Virus record (IMG/VR): IMGVR_UViG_3300025151_000154
Location: 1 to 33,283 of that record
From: a virus
Length of the DNA stretch: 33,283 nucleotides
Reading direction: 5' to 3' (one strand)
Part shown: piece after piece, positions 1-7,180 of the stretch
Position numbering within the stretch: the first letter of the stretch is position 1
Layout of the letters: each line of letters starts with the position of its first letter
Program-made: the position numbers and the translations under genes
Notes under the pieces: generated by a model
Told to the model about the DNA's origin: nothing
Seen by the model: only the letters and a program-made list of their open reading frames with translations
Databases searched by the model: none

Positions 1-57
1 AGCAGTAATACAAGCACACTTGAAAAAGATAGTGCTTTCAAAATTGCAAATTTAATC

Positions 58-282
58 ATGTTTCAAAAAATTGCTAATATTCTTAGCATTGTTTCTTTTT
101 TAATGGTAGCTTCTATGAGTGGTGGAGCATACTTAGGTTATAAATATGTAACTTCAGAAAATTTCAAAGCTAGAGTTATGAATGAAATTTTAGGTAATGT
201 TCAGGGTATGATGCCTAATGTTTTAGATAAATCTATTCCACAAAAAACAGAACCTGCTTTACCTATATTTCCTTCTAAATGA
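58..282 (+). CDS. Small single-pass membrane protein, function unknown
   Basis: A 74-residue protein with one hydrophobic segment at about residues 7-27 (ILSIVSFLMVASMSGGAYLG), then a polar tail ending in PALPIFPSK. The ATG at 58 was chosen because it leaves a normal N-terminus before the membrane segment. The same frame stays open to the left edge of the window, so the gene could begin earlier. Another frame also enters from the edge and stops at 53-55, which could be the end of an upstream gene. The stop overlaps the next start (ATGA), so the two are translationally coupled. Similar short membrane proteins sit downstream of tail fibre genes in marine cyanophages (recalled, not searched). 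The role is unknown. Confidence 0.75.
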   Translation: MFQKIANILSIVSFLMVASMSGGAYLGYKYVTSENFKARVMNEILGNVQGMMPNVLDKSIPQKTEPALPIFPSK

Positions 283-920
283 GTGAAATATCTCGTTTTA
301 ATATAAATAAAGTAAATATTTTTGAAATTCCTATCTGGAAAACAAATATTCCTATTCTAGATCAGATATATAAACCCGTAGTAGATTATCCTGGCTGTGT
401 TCGTGTACATAGAAATAATAAAACAAGTTTAATTGATAGTTCTTTAGATCAATATGGAACTTATACAGAATGCGGTAATTTTAGTATTCCTAGTTATGAA
501 CCTCTTGAATATAATCCTAATGAATTTAAATATGTTCAATCAGAGCAACCTAAAAATCAGAAACAAGAAATAAAAGAATCTAAAGTAGAACCTCCTAAAT
601 ATTCTCCAGAACCTAAAGATAAAGATAAAAAATTTGTAGAGTGTCCAGGACCAGAAAACCAAAGATTAGGAGATTATCGTAACGAATTTAAACTAGAACG
701 TGTTTCAGGCCATGAAAGAAGTAAAGATGGAACTAAATGTATTACTCTTTATGAGGAAGTTCCGTTTATCGAACAATACATACCAAATACTTCACAGCTT
801 ATTAGCACTGCTGCTATTGCTACAGTTGCTGCCAGTACTCCATTATTGCTTAATGTTATAAAACCATTAATTAAACAAATATTTAAAAAATTTACAAAGA
901 AAAAAGATAATGTAAAATAA
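279..920 (+). CDS. Proline-rich protein with C-terminal membrane anchor, unknown
   Basis: A 213-residue protein. The N-terminal third carries a FEIPIWKTNIP stretch and DYPGCVRVH. Residues about 85-125 are proline- and lysine-rich and look disordered. Four cysteines lie in the first two thirds or so (for example VECPGPE). A hydrophobic segment at about residues 175-195 is followed by a strongly basic tail (KQIFKKFTKKKDNVK), which suggests a tail-anchored inner-membrane protein or a virion protein with a membrane-active end. It is coupled to the preceding small membrane protein by a 4-base overlap, so the two may act together. The pair resembles a two-gene set seen near the end of late operons in marine cyanophage contigs. 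No function is assigned. Confidence 0.8.
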   Translation: MSEISRFNINKVNIFEIPIWKTNIPILDQIYKPVVDYPGCVRVHRNNKTSLIDSSLDQYGTYTECGNFSIPSYEPLEYNPNEFKYVQSEQPKNQKQEIKESKVEPPKYSPEPKDKDKKFVECPGPENQRLGDYRNEFKLERVSGHERSKDGTKCITLYEEVPFIEQYIPNTSQLISTAAIATVAASTPLLLNVIKPLIKQIFKKFTKKKDNVK

Positions 921-921
921 A

Positions 922-1062
922 AAAGTAGCAAGCCCAGCATCATGTCATTAACTTGACCACTGCTCTGTTGGATAGACTTGCTGCTTTAAACAACTAAAAC
1001 CAGTAAAAGGTTCTAAGCTTGCTGCCCCTAGTCAATTGGTCTAGGCTCCCAAGCGGTTGTTT
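922..1062. other. Structured gap between converging genes
   Basis: Read on the + strand, 922-932 pairs with 977-987 (11 pairs, one G-U). The stem continues with 934-939/966-971 and an inner hairpin 944-947/954-957. A second domain is closed by 988-994/1056-1062 and contains the hairpin CCTAG/CTAGG (1027-1031/1041-1045). CTTGCTGC occurs at both 977-984 and 1018-1025, so the strand at 927-932 has two possible partners. Neither orientation shows a GC stem followed directly by a clean T-run, although T-rich sequence follows 1056. It could be a bidirectional terminator, a 3' UTR structure or a small RNA. Confidence 0.45.
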
Positions 1063-1693
1063 ATTTATTTATTTTGATTTCATGGTTGTGGGGCAATACC
1101 TGATTAGCTTTAGGACTAATAACAACATCAGCACACAAAGCAGCATAAGGACTTTCTGGGTGAAAAGATATACCAGCAATCATAAGTTCACCGCAGTTTT
1201 TTAATCTAGCAATTTCATAATTTAATCTTTTTGCTGATAATTCTTGTTTCTGTAATTGAATTTGAGTATTAGCTGCATCTAAACAAGAATCTTGAAATCT
1301 ATTATCTAATGGAATATTAAAAGTAAGAGCAAAACCAAAATTTAAACCAAGAGAATCTTTATTACCACTATAGTTTTCTTGATAATAAAGAATATTGCCT
1401 GGATTATCTGGAACATTATCATCATTAGCATCTGTATTATCATAAACAGGCGTGTGATAAATATAATCTTGCGGTCTTTTTTGATTAAAGCTAGTAGTTA
1501 CAAATGGGCTTACTGTCATCTGAGGTCCAGAACATTTAATATTATTTCCATATTGATTTTCTACCATAGGACCGCCTAAAACCTGAGTAGCAAAATTAGA
1601 AACCGATCCACTAGCAGAAGCAGAGGGAGCCGCAGTATTGGAGGTATTAGCAAAAACTGGACTCCCAAACAATAATGCTATTACTGGGAAAAT
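1061..1693 (-). CDS. Secreted cyanophage-type protein, probable non-ATG start
   Basis: The body of about 195 residues includes NIKCSGPQMTVSPF, a low-complexity Asp/Asn region, then FNIPLDNRFQDSCLDAA, a helical stretch rich in Gln, Lys and Leu (QIQLQKQELSAKRLNYEIARL) and KNCGELMIAGISFHPESPYAALCADV. The cysteines probably form disulphides. The start is odd. The frame runs back to an ATG at 1852, but that would bury the signal peptide-like segment (IFPVIALLFGSPVFA, then NTS) inside the protein and overlap the upstream gene by 172 bases. The best N-terminus is ATT at 1693, or ATA at 1681 in a TAATA overlap with the upstream stop. Both neighbours upstream carry similar signal peptides. The family occurs in cyanophages (recalled) and has no known function. 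Confidence 0.75.
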   Translation of the reverse strand: MFPVIALLFGSPVFANTSNTAAPSASASGSVSNFATQVLGGPMVENQYGNNIKCSGPQMTVSPFVTTSFNQKRPQDYIYHTPVYDNTDANDDNVPDNPGNILYYQENYSGNKDSLGLNFGFALTFNIPLDNRFQDSCLDAANTQIQLQKQELSAKRLNYEIARLKNCGELMIAGISFHPESPYAALCADVVISPKANQVLPHNHEIKINK

Positions 1694-2106
1694 ATTGTAG
1701 TTGTGTCTGTTACGCTTGTACTTTGAATAGTTCGAGTTATATCTGTTACTGAATTTAGTCCAGGCGCCTGATAAACTTCTGTAAATTGAAAAGCGTCGCC
1801 TTGATTTGTTTGTGTCCAGTTGGGTCTCTGATCTAAATTTAATCCTTGCCATGTATGAGTAGTTCCGTTTATTGTTTCACTAACTGAAGTAGCTGCAGGT
1901 GTAATAGAGCTTCCGTCGTGTTGTATTCCTGATCCTGTAACCGAATAGAGATACCCAGAATTATATTCTGTTGTTCGAATAGACTCTGTAATATTTGTGG
2001 TAGTTTCTGTTCGACTTGTGGAGCTTCCTTGCGTAAAATTAGGTATAACTGGCACAGCGTAACAAGGAGTAGATATAACAAAGCCAAGAAGAATTAACCT
2101 CCTCAT
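1681..2106 (-). CDS. Secreted Ser/Thr-rich phage protein, unknown
   Basis: A 141-residue protein with a clear signal peptide: basic start MRRL, a hydrophobic core, and a likely cleavage site after CYA before VPVIP. The mature part is rich in Ser and Thr, with repeated TETTTNITESI, YLYSVTGSGI and SVTDTTT patterns that suggest a beta-rich fold. Its start overlaps the stop of the preceding secreted gene by four bases. The motif (YSVTGSGIQHDG) resembles the YSISGNNVTTTD stretch of that neighbour, so the two may be distant paralogues. They are probably exported to the periplasm or attached to virions. Relatives occur in cyanophage genomes (recalled). No function is known. Confidence 0.8.
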   Translation of the reverse strand: MRRLILLGFVISTPCYAVPVIPNFTQGSSTSRTETTTNITESIRTTEYNSGYLYSVTGSGIQHDGSSITPAATSVSETINGTTHTWQGLNLDQRPNWTQTNQGDAFQFTEVYQAPGLNSVTDITRTIQSTSVTDTTTIFSQ

Positions 2107-2591
2107 TCAATTTTTAAATCAACTACAAATTGACCTGTTAATACAATACCTGTTCCAGTTCCTGGTGTCAGTGTCATTGTGTGATTATCTAAAGCAACAG
2201 CTGCAGTTCCTACACTGCCTGCACTTGTAGAAGTTAGATCAGAAAAATTAGAAACAGTTCCTACTGTAGGAGCTGAACCAGATGTAGCATCACCTTCTAA
2301 ATAGCTAGTAGAAAATGAAAATGCTTCTCCTGCAGTGGATTGAACTACAGAGCTAGGAAAACTAATAGCTGGAACTCCATTGGTTGTACTTCCAAATCCT
2401 CCAACAGTTGCAGCAGAATTAGAATCTGTAGTAGTTACATTATTTCCACTTATGCTATAGCTAGAACCAATTTTATCTGCAGAAGTAGCAGCTGAAAGCG
2501 ATTCAAACTTTACACTAGAAGAAATACTATGAGTCATATCGGCATAAACAGGACCCGAAAATAATAAAAGAATTGGTAAAAATTTTTTCAT
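2103..2591 (-). CDS. Secreted Ser/Thr/Gly-rich phage protein, unknown
   Basis: A 162-residue protein starting MKKFLPILLLFSGPVYA, a textbook Sec signal peptide that should be cut before DMTHSISSS. The mature protein has low-complexity Ser/Thr/Ala/Gly sequence with SYSISGNNVTTTD, alternating polar and hydrophobic residues, and no cysteine. A beta-sandwich or extended beta fold is likely. It is coupled at both ends by 4-base overlaps with the putative membrane protein upstream and the second secreted protein downstream, so the four form one translational unit. The same type of gene occurs in marine cyanophages (recalled). The function is unknown; candidates are envelope modification late in infection or a virion surface protein. 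Confidence 0.8.
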   Translation of the reverse strand: MKKFLPILLLFSGPVYADMTHSISSSVKFESLSAATSADKIGSSYSISGNNVTTTDSNSAATVGGFGSTTNGVPAISFPSSVVQSTAGEAFSFSTSYLEGDATSGSAPTVGTVSNFSDLTSTSAGSVGTAAVALDNHTMTLTPGTGTGIVLTGQFVVDLKIE

Positions 2592-2860
2592 TTTTTTTCT
2601 ATTCCTACTTTAGATTTTGAATTGTCAACTATTTTAACATTACCATTCAGTTTCTTTTTGTCAGTAGCCTTTTTGACATTTAAACCATAATTAGACATGA
2701 CTGCACTTAATAAACCTGCAGCGAAAGTAGTATCAATTTGTCTTGTAGGATTTGGATTAAAGTAAGACCAAGAAATAACAGCTAAACTCCAACCAAGAAT
2801 AACAAGCTGAACTGCATTACCTATTATTCCAGGACCTTGTTTTTCTTCCTGATCTTCCAT
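2588..2860 (-). CDS. Small membrane protein, possible holin-like
   Basis: A 90-residue protein. An acidic start (MEDQEEK) precedes a hydrophobic helix at about residues 12-32 (IIGNAVQLVILGWSLAVISW). A weaker hydrophobic stretch follows at about 46-58 (AAGLLSAVMSNYGL), then a highly basic tail (KKATDKKKLNGN, ending GIEKK). Size, one or two membrane passes and a charged C-terminus are holin-like, but so are those of many small phage membrane proteins. No endolysin is adjacent, which weakens the holin idea. It is the first gene of the leftward secreted-protein operon and overlaps the next gene by four bases. Confidence 0.7.
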   Translation of the reverse strand: MEDQEEKQGPGIIGNAVQLVILGWSLAVISWSYFNPNPTRQIDTTFAAGLLSAVMSNYGLNVKKATDKKKLNGNVKIVDNSKSKVGIEKK

Positions 2861-2925
2861 AAGAATCTAGTACTAATGGCAAACTTAGCAAAAATTGTTA
2901 TCTTTGGGAAGTAACAGCATAAATT
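2861..2925. promoter_or_regulatory. Short divergent spacer, promoters not resolved
   Basis: This 65-base AT-rich gap lies between two genes that point away from each other, so promoters for both must be here or inside the genes. No hexamer pair at a sensible distance from either start stands out. TTGTTA at 2895-2900 with CATAAA 17 bases later would place the transcript start inside the + gene's first codons. Confidence 0.3.
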
Positions 2926-3087
2926 ATGATTAAAATTCTAAAGCCGATATTACTAACATTTCTTACAACAACTACAGTTAAACGTCTTGTAGTAGATCTT
3001 TTACGAGCTATCTGTAAGCAAACAACAAATACTCTTGATGATAGAGCTGTAGATATTTTAGAAAAACAGCTTTTTCCTACTAAATGA
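2926..3087 (+). CDS. 53-residue unknown protein
   Basis: This small gene encodes MIKILKPILLTFLTTTTVKRL followed by VVDLLRAICKQTTNTLDDRAVDILEKQLFPTK. Its stop overlaps the next start (ATGA at 3084), which supports translation. The hydrophobic first half interrupted by lysines and the VDLL helix look amphipathic, perhaps membrane-associated. Similar short proteins (KPILL...VVDLL...DDxAV) occur in cyanophages near lysis or tail genes (recalled). The function is unknown. Confidence 0.7.
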   Translation: MIKILKPILLTFLTTTTVKRLVVDLLRAICKQTTNTLDDRAVDILEKQLFPTK

Positions 3088-3386
3088 TAAAAAAATTTCT
3101 AAATATAGAAATAGAAGAACCGCCTGTAGAGCTAGAACTATCAGTAGAAATGCGCTGTAGAGATATTATGGAAAGTGATGATATAGATAATATAAAAAGA
3201 TATTGCACCCATTTAGTTAGACATCAAATGAAACAAGATGTATTTCTAGCATCTGTTTTAGGAAGATTAGTAGAGTTAGAAGCAGTTGTTGCCTGTATGG
3301 CTACCAGAAAGCGCTATAAAGGCTTTAAATATGTTTTATGGCGTATTAGTCAGTTATTTAAAAGAAAGCCTATTAAAGCAAAATAA
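3084..3386 (+). CDS. Small charged protein, unknown
   Basis: A 100-residue protein with an acidic N-terminus (IEIEEPPVELELSVEMRCRD), a helical middle (DNIKRYCTHLVRHQMKQDVFLASVLGRLVELEAVVA) and a strongly basic C-terminus (RKRYKGFKYVLWRISQLFKRKPIKAK). No domain is recognised. It forms a two-gene rightward island with the 53-residue protein. Its stop lies two bases from the end of the converging small gene at 3389, leaving no room for a terminator between them. Confidence 0.75.
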   Translation: MIKKFLNIEIEEPPVELELSVEMRCRDIMESDDIDNIKRYCTHLVRHQMKQDVFLASVLGRLVELEAVVACMATRKRYKGFKYVLWRISQLFKRKPIKAK

Positions 3387-3388
3387 AG

Positions 3389-3580
3389 CTATTCAAAATA
3401 TTTATAGACAAGATCATAATCACTAAAATTTTTACAGCTAATAATTAAACCTTCTACTAATTCACCTAATAATTCTTTTTCTTTACCAGTAGCTTCTTCT
3501 ATAGCTTTAGCTAACTTGCCTGGAACAGTTCTATCTCGAGGAAAACGATTTGTTAGTTCTACTGCTTCTTCGTAATTCAT
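3389..3580 (-). CDS. 63-residue acidic protein coupled to the MuF-protease gene
   Basis: Encodes a small, mildly acidic, mostly helical protein (about 13 acidic against 9 basic residues) containing MNYEEAVELTNRFPRDR and KAIEEATGKEKELLGELVEG. No family is recognised. Its start overlaps the stop of the MuF-metalloprotease gene by four bases, so it is translated in coupling with it. In MuF-linked effector systems the gene just downstream is often an immunity or inhibitor protein. A protease inhibitor or immunity role is therefore a reasonable guess, but it rests on position and size only. Confidence 0.75.
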   Translation of the reverse strand: MNYEEAVELTNRFPRDRTVPGKLAKAIEEATGKEKELLGELVEGLIISCKNFSDYDLVYKYFE

Positions 3581-5766
3581 AAAAGTTTTAATGCAGAATT
3601 TAAATTATCATCAACCCATTTATACAGCGAAGGAGCCTTTGTCTGCAATCCATTAGGGTCAAAAATATACATAGTAAATGCTTCAGCAAATTGTTCAAAT
3701 CTATTTTTTCTTGCATAAGTACTTACAAATTTAAAATCTCCTCTAGCACCAGTAAAACTAGAAGCACCAGACCCTTTAAAATGTACCTGATGACCTATTT
3801 CGTGAACCATAGTAGAAAACCACGAAACATCTCGGTTATGTATAGATGTAGTGCTTGGAACTTCTACATTTCTAAAAACATATTTAGATTTATCTCGTAA
3901 ATCTTCATTTAAGATTGCTTTTTTCTGTTTTATAAAGTTTTTTATATCGGTTTTATTCAAAGGTTTTGCTACTTCATATAATTTTGTATTTACTACAGAA
4001 CTTGTTGTAGTTGTATAACCTGAATATCCTTTACCGCAAGGTTTAAGCATATTTCTCATGACTCTTTCAAAGTTTTTACCTTCGCCCTGTCTAATAGCAT
4101 CTTTAACAGCTGAAAAATATTCTAATTGTTCTCTATTATCTGCAGCAGTTTGGAAAACATCAAAAGCTTTTTCTGTAGTTTTTAACTGATCTTTAATAGC
4201 TTTTTTCGAATATCTTCCAATCTGGTTTACATTCCATCTTTCATCACGCATAGCAAAATTATTAATTTGTTTAGTTTTTTTCAAAAATTCACGCATTTTT
4301 TTACTATTTTCTGCAGTTAACCCTCCTACACTTTCTAAACTAGTTAGTGAATCAGAAATCATTTTTTCAGTTCCACCAAACTTAGCTGTATATTCTGCAG
4401 CTTTTTTAGTATCAAAAACTCCAGTAGCTATAGAAGTAAATGGTTTTTCTTTTGTTATAACTGGAGTATCTTTAATAAAAGATTCAGCTTTAACTCTAGG
4501 CTTACGTAATTTTCCATATTTTTTTTCTAATTGTTCTAAAGATAGTTCAGTTCCATCATTTCTAATAAGTTGTCTAATAGCAGTTTGACCAGTACTGCCT
4601 TTTTTTCTTGCTAACCGTCTAAAAAAACGTACGCGGTCTAGACTTCCTAGTGTTTTAATCTGTAATTCTTCATCTTGATTTAAAAGCCAGTCACCATAAG
4701 CCTGATTTTGAGGAACTCTGCCTGTAATACTTGGTCGGGTATCTAAAAAAGTTTCTGGTGGTTTTTCTAGTCCAGGATAATCTTTCTGCAATCCATCAAA
4801 ATCAACCACTGGAACTGTTGTAGATCTGCAATTAAAATGCTGCGGTGGTGTTGGTCCTTTATTATATGCAAACTCTCTACCATCTAATCTTTGACAGATA
4901 GGACTTGTTCTGGAATCTAATGTAGCTACATATTCATATTTAGGTGCTACTTTTTTATTTGCAGCATAAACTGCCTGACTAGCTTCATTTCTAACCTGAT
5001 TAACTGAAGTCCTAACTATAGTCTGAACTTGATAGTTAGCTAATTTAATACTTTCACCGCCACGACTAGCTAAACGTTTTACTGTCTGTTTTCCCATGCT
5101 TCGGGCTGATTCAAATTCTAATTTTCCAACTAATCTTCTTGCTATCTGCTGAGTAGTTTGACCAGAAAAAACTCCAGATCTTATAGCTAAAGCCAGTTTC
5201 TGCTGTTGACCTACTGCTATTCCTCTAAATGCTTTTTCTACAGTATCTCCATTTGGTAAAGTTATTGCAGCACCTTGTCTAGCAGTTAATTCAAATTTAC
5301 CTGAACCAAAATTTATAAAATCATCTTCTGTAAACTTAGAACTGGTAAAAATATTAATTTGCGTAGGATCTGTATAAATTACTGATTCTGCATATTTTGG
5401 ACTAATAGCAACACTATTTATTGGAATATTACCTGAAGCAGTTACTTTTTTTAGTTCATCTACAATAAAATCACGCTGAAGTAAAGCCACACCTTGCAAT
5501 TGACCTTTAAAATCTTTTGCAGATGCTTTTGACCAAGTATTAAGACTATCTTTTGCCTGTTTAATTATTGCTCTAAGTCTTTTTCTTGTCTGTGGAGCTA
5601 CTATTACTGCTTCGCCTGCTTTTGCCTGAGCAATATTTATCTGTTTAAGCTGTTTTGCAGCAGAAATTATTATTTTGTTATAGGTAATAGCATATTCTTT
5701 AGCAACTTTATTACTAAATCTATTTAAATCAATTGTTTCTCTAAAAAATACCTCAGGAATAGACAC
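3577..5766 (-). CDS. MuF-type head morphogenesis protein fused to a C-terminal zinc metalloprotease domain
   Basis: A 729-residue protein. Residues about 185-322 match the Mu gpF / SPP1 gp7 minor head domain: helices with RTSVNQVRNEASQAVY, then YVATLDSRTSPICQRLDGREF and PPQHFNCRSTTVP. A linker of about 250 residues follows. The C-terminal part has HEIGH at 655-659 (HExxH zinc motif, with a second histidine in HQVHF) and EQFAEAF at 691-697, whose E695 sits where gluzincins place the third zinc ligand. MuF proteins bind the portal and sit inside the capsid, so the protease would be packaged and could act during head maturation or be injected. No separate prohead protease is visible. The portal gene lies one base upstream; the small gene at 3389 overlaps its end. 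Confidence 0.9.
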   Translation of the reverse strand: MSIPEVFFRETIDLNRFSNKVAKEYAITYNKIIISAAKQLKQINIAQAKAGEAVIVAPQTRKRLRAIIKQAKDSLNTWSKASAKDFKGQLQGVALLQRDFIVDELKKVTASGNIPINSVAISPKYAESVIYTDPTQINIFTSSKFTEDDFINFGSGKFELTARQGAAITLPNGDTVEKAFRGIAVGQQQKLALAIRSGVFSGQTTQQIARRLVGKLEFESARSMGKQTVKRLASRGGESIKLANYQVQTIVRTSVNQVRNEASQAVYAANKKVAPKYEYVATLDSRTSPICQRLDGREFAYNKGPTPPQHFNCRSTTVPVVDFDGLQKDYPGLEKPPETFLDTRPSITGRVPQNQAYGDWLLNQDEELQIKTLGSLDRVRFFRRLARKKGSTGQTAIRQLIRNDGTELSLEQLEKKYGKLRKPRVKAESFIKDTPVITKEKPFTSIATGVFDTKKAAEYTAKFGGTEKMISDSLTSLESVGGLTAENSKKMREFLKKTKQINNFAMRDERWNVNQIGRYSKKAIKDQLKTTEKAFDVFQTAADNREQLEYFSAVKDAIRQGEGKNFERVMRNMLKPCGKGYSGYTTTTSSVVNTKLYEVAKPLNKTDIKNFIKQKKAILNEDLRDKSKYVFRNVEVPSTTSIHNRDVSWFSTMVHEIGHQVHFKGSGASSFTGARGDFKFVSTYARKNRFEQFAEAFTMYIFDPNGLQTKAPSLYKWVDDNLNSALKLL

Positions 5767-5767
5767 A

Positions 5768-7156
5768 TTAATTATCTTCCTCTGTTGGTTCCATATCTAT
5801 TAATCCACCATTCTGCGTGCTTTCTAATTCTTCTTCTACATTAAAATCATCTCCAAGCACTTCATTTTCTGATAATTGATCTAATAATGTTTTCTGGCTA
5901 ATTGTTCCAGCTGTATAAAGAGCAAGTAGAGCCTGTATTTCTTGAGGTTCTAATCTAGCAGCTAAGAAGTCTCTGTTAACAAAACAGTTACCAGAAGAAC
6001 TTTCATTTAGATATTCAGAATGAAATTTTAAACAATTATCTATTAAATCCTGCATTTGTTGAGCTATAACCTGCATAGTACTATCGCCTTGACTCCGATC
6101 AATTTTTTTAGATTCTGCTGTTTCGGCAGATAATTTTTGACCTAGAACAGCTGCTAGTCCAAGTTCATTAATCTGTTTTTCTAATTGGTTTAATCTTTCA
6201 AACTGGCTGCTATAACTATTACCTGTAGGTTCTATATATTTAGCATCTGATTCACTAGGTAAAGATAGAGCTTCTCCAGGTCCCGCAGAAACTTCTTCTG
6301 CACTTGCAGGAAAACCAAAAAATGCAAGCATAGGTACAGATGAAATATGTAGCTGATTATCTAAATCTGATTGAATTTGATATGCTTTTAAATTTAATTC
6401 TGCAATGTCTGCTAGTGGAGGGCGTGATTCAAATAAACCAGTTCTATTAGCATAAGCAATAGAAAAAGGTATTTTATTTAAGGAAGTAGTTCCTTCATCA
6501 AATAAAGAATATTCACTTTTTTTATTTTTTCTATGAATTTCATATCGACCAGGTTCTAAAACTCTTACCTGTTGTATTACCTGTTCACCATATTTACCTT
6601 TTGGTTCTATTACTTTTTCTAATAATCTTAATTGTGTCAGTTGCCTTGCGCCGTCTATAATTTCAGTTCTCCAACCTAAAATGTCACGCGGAGTATATGT
6701 TACCCAGTAAGGCCTAGTTTTATTTCCTTCTTTCGGTGCATCTACTAAAATTCCTACATGACCATATCTAATAGCTATTCTTGTAGTGTTATAAAGCCAA
6801 ACATTTAAATCATTTCCTTCGAGGTCTACGTCAAATAATTGAAGTCTAACTAAATCAGAAATATCATCTAATCTAATTGGTTTTCTAGTTAACATACCAG
6901 CTAACATTCTTTCTAATCGTTGGTAATATGGCGGGCAAACACTTCGAGCTAATCGCGCATCATAAGAATCATCAGTTTCACGCGGCTCCTGAAAAAGATA
7001 TTTTCTATGCTGTGATCTTATTGAAAAGGTTCCTTCGTTTAAATCTTCTATTAACCCCCAATGGGCAAGCATACGCTGATAAGCAGAATTAGGAGAATCT
7101 ACATCAGAAACTGCTAGAGCAACTGGATTATTATAAATTGATTGAGTGCTATACAC
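5768..7156 (-). CDS. Portal protein, DUF4055-like
   Basis: A 462-residue protein with the size and features of a portal. The N-terminus has FQEPRETDDSYDARLARSVCPPYYQRLERMLAGMLTRKP, the segment I associate with DUF4055 portals. A beta-rich middle carries YVTYTPRDILGWR, and a helical C-terminal half contains NLKAYQIQSDLDNQLHISSVPMLAFFG and GLAAVLGQK..AETAESKKIDRSQGDS, a typical portal stem and crown pattern. The acidic tail ends in EPTEEDN. It forms the dodecameric ring at one vertex, docks terminase and passes DNA. It lies between large terminase and the MuF protein, the standard packaging order. Confidence 0.88.
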   Translation of the reverse strand: MYSTQSIYNNPVALAVSDVDSPNSAYQRMLAHWGLIEDLNEGTFSIRSQHRKYLFQEPRETDDSYDARLARSVCPPYYQRLERMLAGMLTRKPIRLDDISDLVRLQLFDVDLEGNDLNVWLYNTTRIAIRYGHVGILVDAPKEGNKTRPYWVTYTPRDILGWRTEIIDGARQLTQLRLLEKVIEPKGKYGEQVIQQVRVLEPGRYEIHRKNKKSEYSLFDEGTTSLNKIPFSIAYANRTGLFESRPPLADIAELNLKAYQIQSDLDNQLHISSVPMLAFFGFPASAEEVSAGPGEALSLPSESDAKYIEPTGNSYSSQFERLNQLEKQINELGLAAVLGQKLSAETAESKKIDRSQGDSTMQVIAQQMQDLIDNCLKFHSEYLNESSSGNCFVNRDFLAARLEPQEIQALLALYTAGTISQKTLLDQLSENEVLGDDFNVEEELESTQNGGLIDMEPTEEDN

Positions 7157-7180
7157 AGTTTTTCCTCATAATACCACTTA

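Noticed and set aside
1021-1062. tRNA-like segment with a D-arm-like hairpin and GG in the loop
   Set aside because: CTAG/CTAG with TCAATTGGT looks like a D arm, but no anticodon stem, T arm or acceptor pairing follows.
1694-1852. Extension of the third secreted gene to the ATG at 1852
   Set aside because: It would place the signal peptide about 50 residues inside and overlap a well-formed secreted gene; the extension is basic, Asn/Arg-rich and shadow-like.
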